Of a stretch of DNA of 64,000 nt, positions 63,488-64,000 are shown piece after piece. This DNA comes from Janthinobacterium sp. SUN073 (lineage in GTDB: Bacteria > Pseudomonadota > Gammaproteobacteria > Burkholderiales > Burkholderiaceae_D), in contig NZ_JAPUBT010000014.1 in the NCBI RefSeq assembly GCF_030397665.1, positions 111,263 through 175,262 on the forward strand. The letters run 5' to 3'. Under the pieces are notes generated by a model. It was not told where the DNA came from and searched no databases. It saw nothing but the letters and a program-made list of their open reading frames with translations. Within the stretch, counting starts at the first letter, position 1. Each line of letters opens with the position of its first letter. The translations under genes and the position numbers were made by a program.

Positions 63488-64000
63488 TGTCCAGTCCTAA
63501 AATAGGTTGACAGTATTTATTGCTGCGCAAACGCCCGATGCACCGCATCGGGCGTTTTGTACTTCAAGGCCATATGTGGTCGTTCCTGGTTGTATATCCG
63601 CACCGATTGCGCCACCATTTTGCTCGCCTGTTTCAGGTCCGCCGGCCGATTCAACAGGAACTCGCCTTTCAGAATGCCGTTGATGCGTTCAGCCAGCGCA
63701 TTCTGATAGCAGTCATAACCGTCTGTCATGGAGCAAGTCAGTCCATGACGACGATGAATTTCCTGATAGTAAGTCGAGCAGTACTGGATGCCCCTGTCTG
63801 AATGATGGATCAGCGGCGTCTTGCGCTGTCGTGCTCGCAGGGCCATCTTCAAGGCCTCGCTGACCTCTTCGGTTTGTAGGCTTGCGTGCACGTGATAGCC
63901 CACGATCTTGCGCGAATACGCATCCGTTACCAAGCTCAGATAGACGAATTTTCCGGCGGTCGGGAGATACGTGATATCGGCTACCCACACCTGCTCCGGC
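63488..64000 (-). mobile_element. IS3-family insertion sequence (one end; rest outside window)
   Basis: The transposase end is preceded on its outer side by tgtccagtcctaaaatagg (from 63488), which has the TG-start and shape of an IS3-family terminal repeat. The other end, the first open frame and the target duplication lie beyond the window, so the boundary is provisional. Confidence 0.8.
63517..64000 (-). CDS. IS3-family transposase OrfB (5' end outside window)
   Basis: DDE transposase. The frame remains open at the right edge (the codons before VWVADITYL read P-E-Q), so it continues past 64000. The catalytic D, D and E are seen in VADITYLP, HHSDRGIQY and NALAERINGILKGE. The C-terminal YNQERPHMALKYKTPDAVH is typical of IS3/IS150-type OrfB. 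Confidence 0.95.
   Translation of the reverse strand, partial: PEQVWVADITYLPTAGKFVYLSLVTDAYSRKIVGYHVHASLQTEEVSEALKMALRARQRKTPLIHHSDRGIQYCSTYYQEIHRRHGLTCSMTDGYDCYQNALAERINGILKGEFLLNRPADLKQASKMVAQSVRIYNQERPHMALKYKTPDAVHRAFAQQ

Overview
The window looks like chromosome from a high-GC betaproteobacterium, most likely an Oxalobacteraceae member of the Janthinobacterium/Duganella/Massilia type. This rests on codon and base use, a phasin, FecI/FecR iron signalling, a complete pst-phoU-phoBR locus and general protein resemblance. No 16S gene is present, so the genus is an inference. Coding density is high. Most of the window is housekeeping or regulatory chromosome, and the only clear mobile element is an IS3-type insertion sequence entering from the right edge.

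Layout. 1-3.7 kb: a Fur-box-controlled FecI/FecR/TonB-receptor signalling system on the minus strand. 3.8-6.3 kb: a membrane-anchored protein of unknown function, then two identical initiator tRNA genes with their own promoters and terminators, flanking a LysR/tautomerase pair. 6.3-9.1 kb: a class I methyltransferase and small hypothetical proteins. 9.1-14.1 kb: sbcD-sbcC. 14.1-17.2 kb: a multi-PAS diguanylate cyclase. 17.4-20.7 kb: a YajD-like HNH protein, an orphan OmpR-type regulator and a second TonB-dependent receptor. 20.9-26.7 kb: a YcaQ-like DNA glycosylase overlapping a DUF2804 gene, a Pat-type acyl-CoA synthetase/acetyltransferase, and an unknown protein. 26.9-34.2 kb: a DUF349 protein overlapping moaE, clpB behind a heat-shock promoter, a PotF-like polyamine binding protein and a 42-residue membrane peptide.

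34.4-43.9 kb is a phosphate module: ppk1-sixA on one strand and pstSCAB-phoU-phoBR on the other, with several Pho boxes between them. 44-47.2 kb holds an EgtB/SenA-like protein lacking two expected metal ligands and a UvrD-like helicase with an unusual P-loop. 47.3-51.6 kb has an SDR enzyme, a structured non-coding gap, and an apparent envelope-stress operon (two LiaI/LiaF-like membrane proteins plus a LytS/LytTR two-component pair). 51.6-52.5 kb is a HigBA-type toxin-antitoxin module behind a perfect palindrome. 52.5-56.4 kb is a FAN1-like nuclease overlapping a helicase fused to a RecB-like nuclease domain. 56.5-63.4 kb has a SUKH protein, an MFS transporter, a phasin, a small secreted protein, a hybrid sensor kinase and a divergent QorR/QorB-type redox pair. 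The IS element follows.

The most interesting items are the FAN1/helicase-nuclease operon (with YcaQ-like and SbcCD proteins also encoded here), the EgtB/SenA-like protein with altered metal ligands, the helicase with an A-A-K-T P-loop, the LiaF-like/LytTR operon, the duplicated initiator tRNA with U1:A72, the matched REP-like palindromes, and the hairpin-rich gap at about 48.3 kb. All assignments come from reading the sequence. No database search was run.
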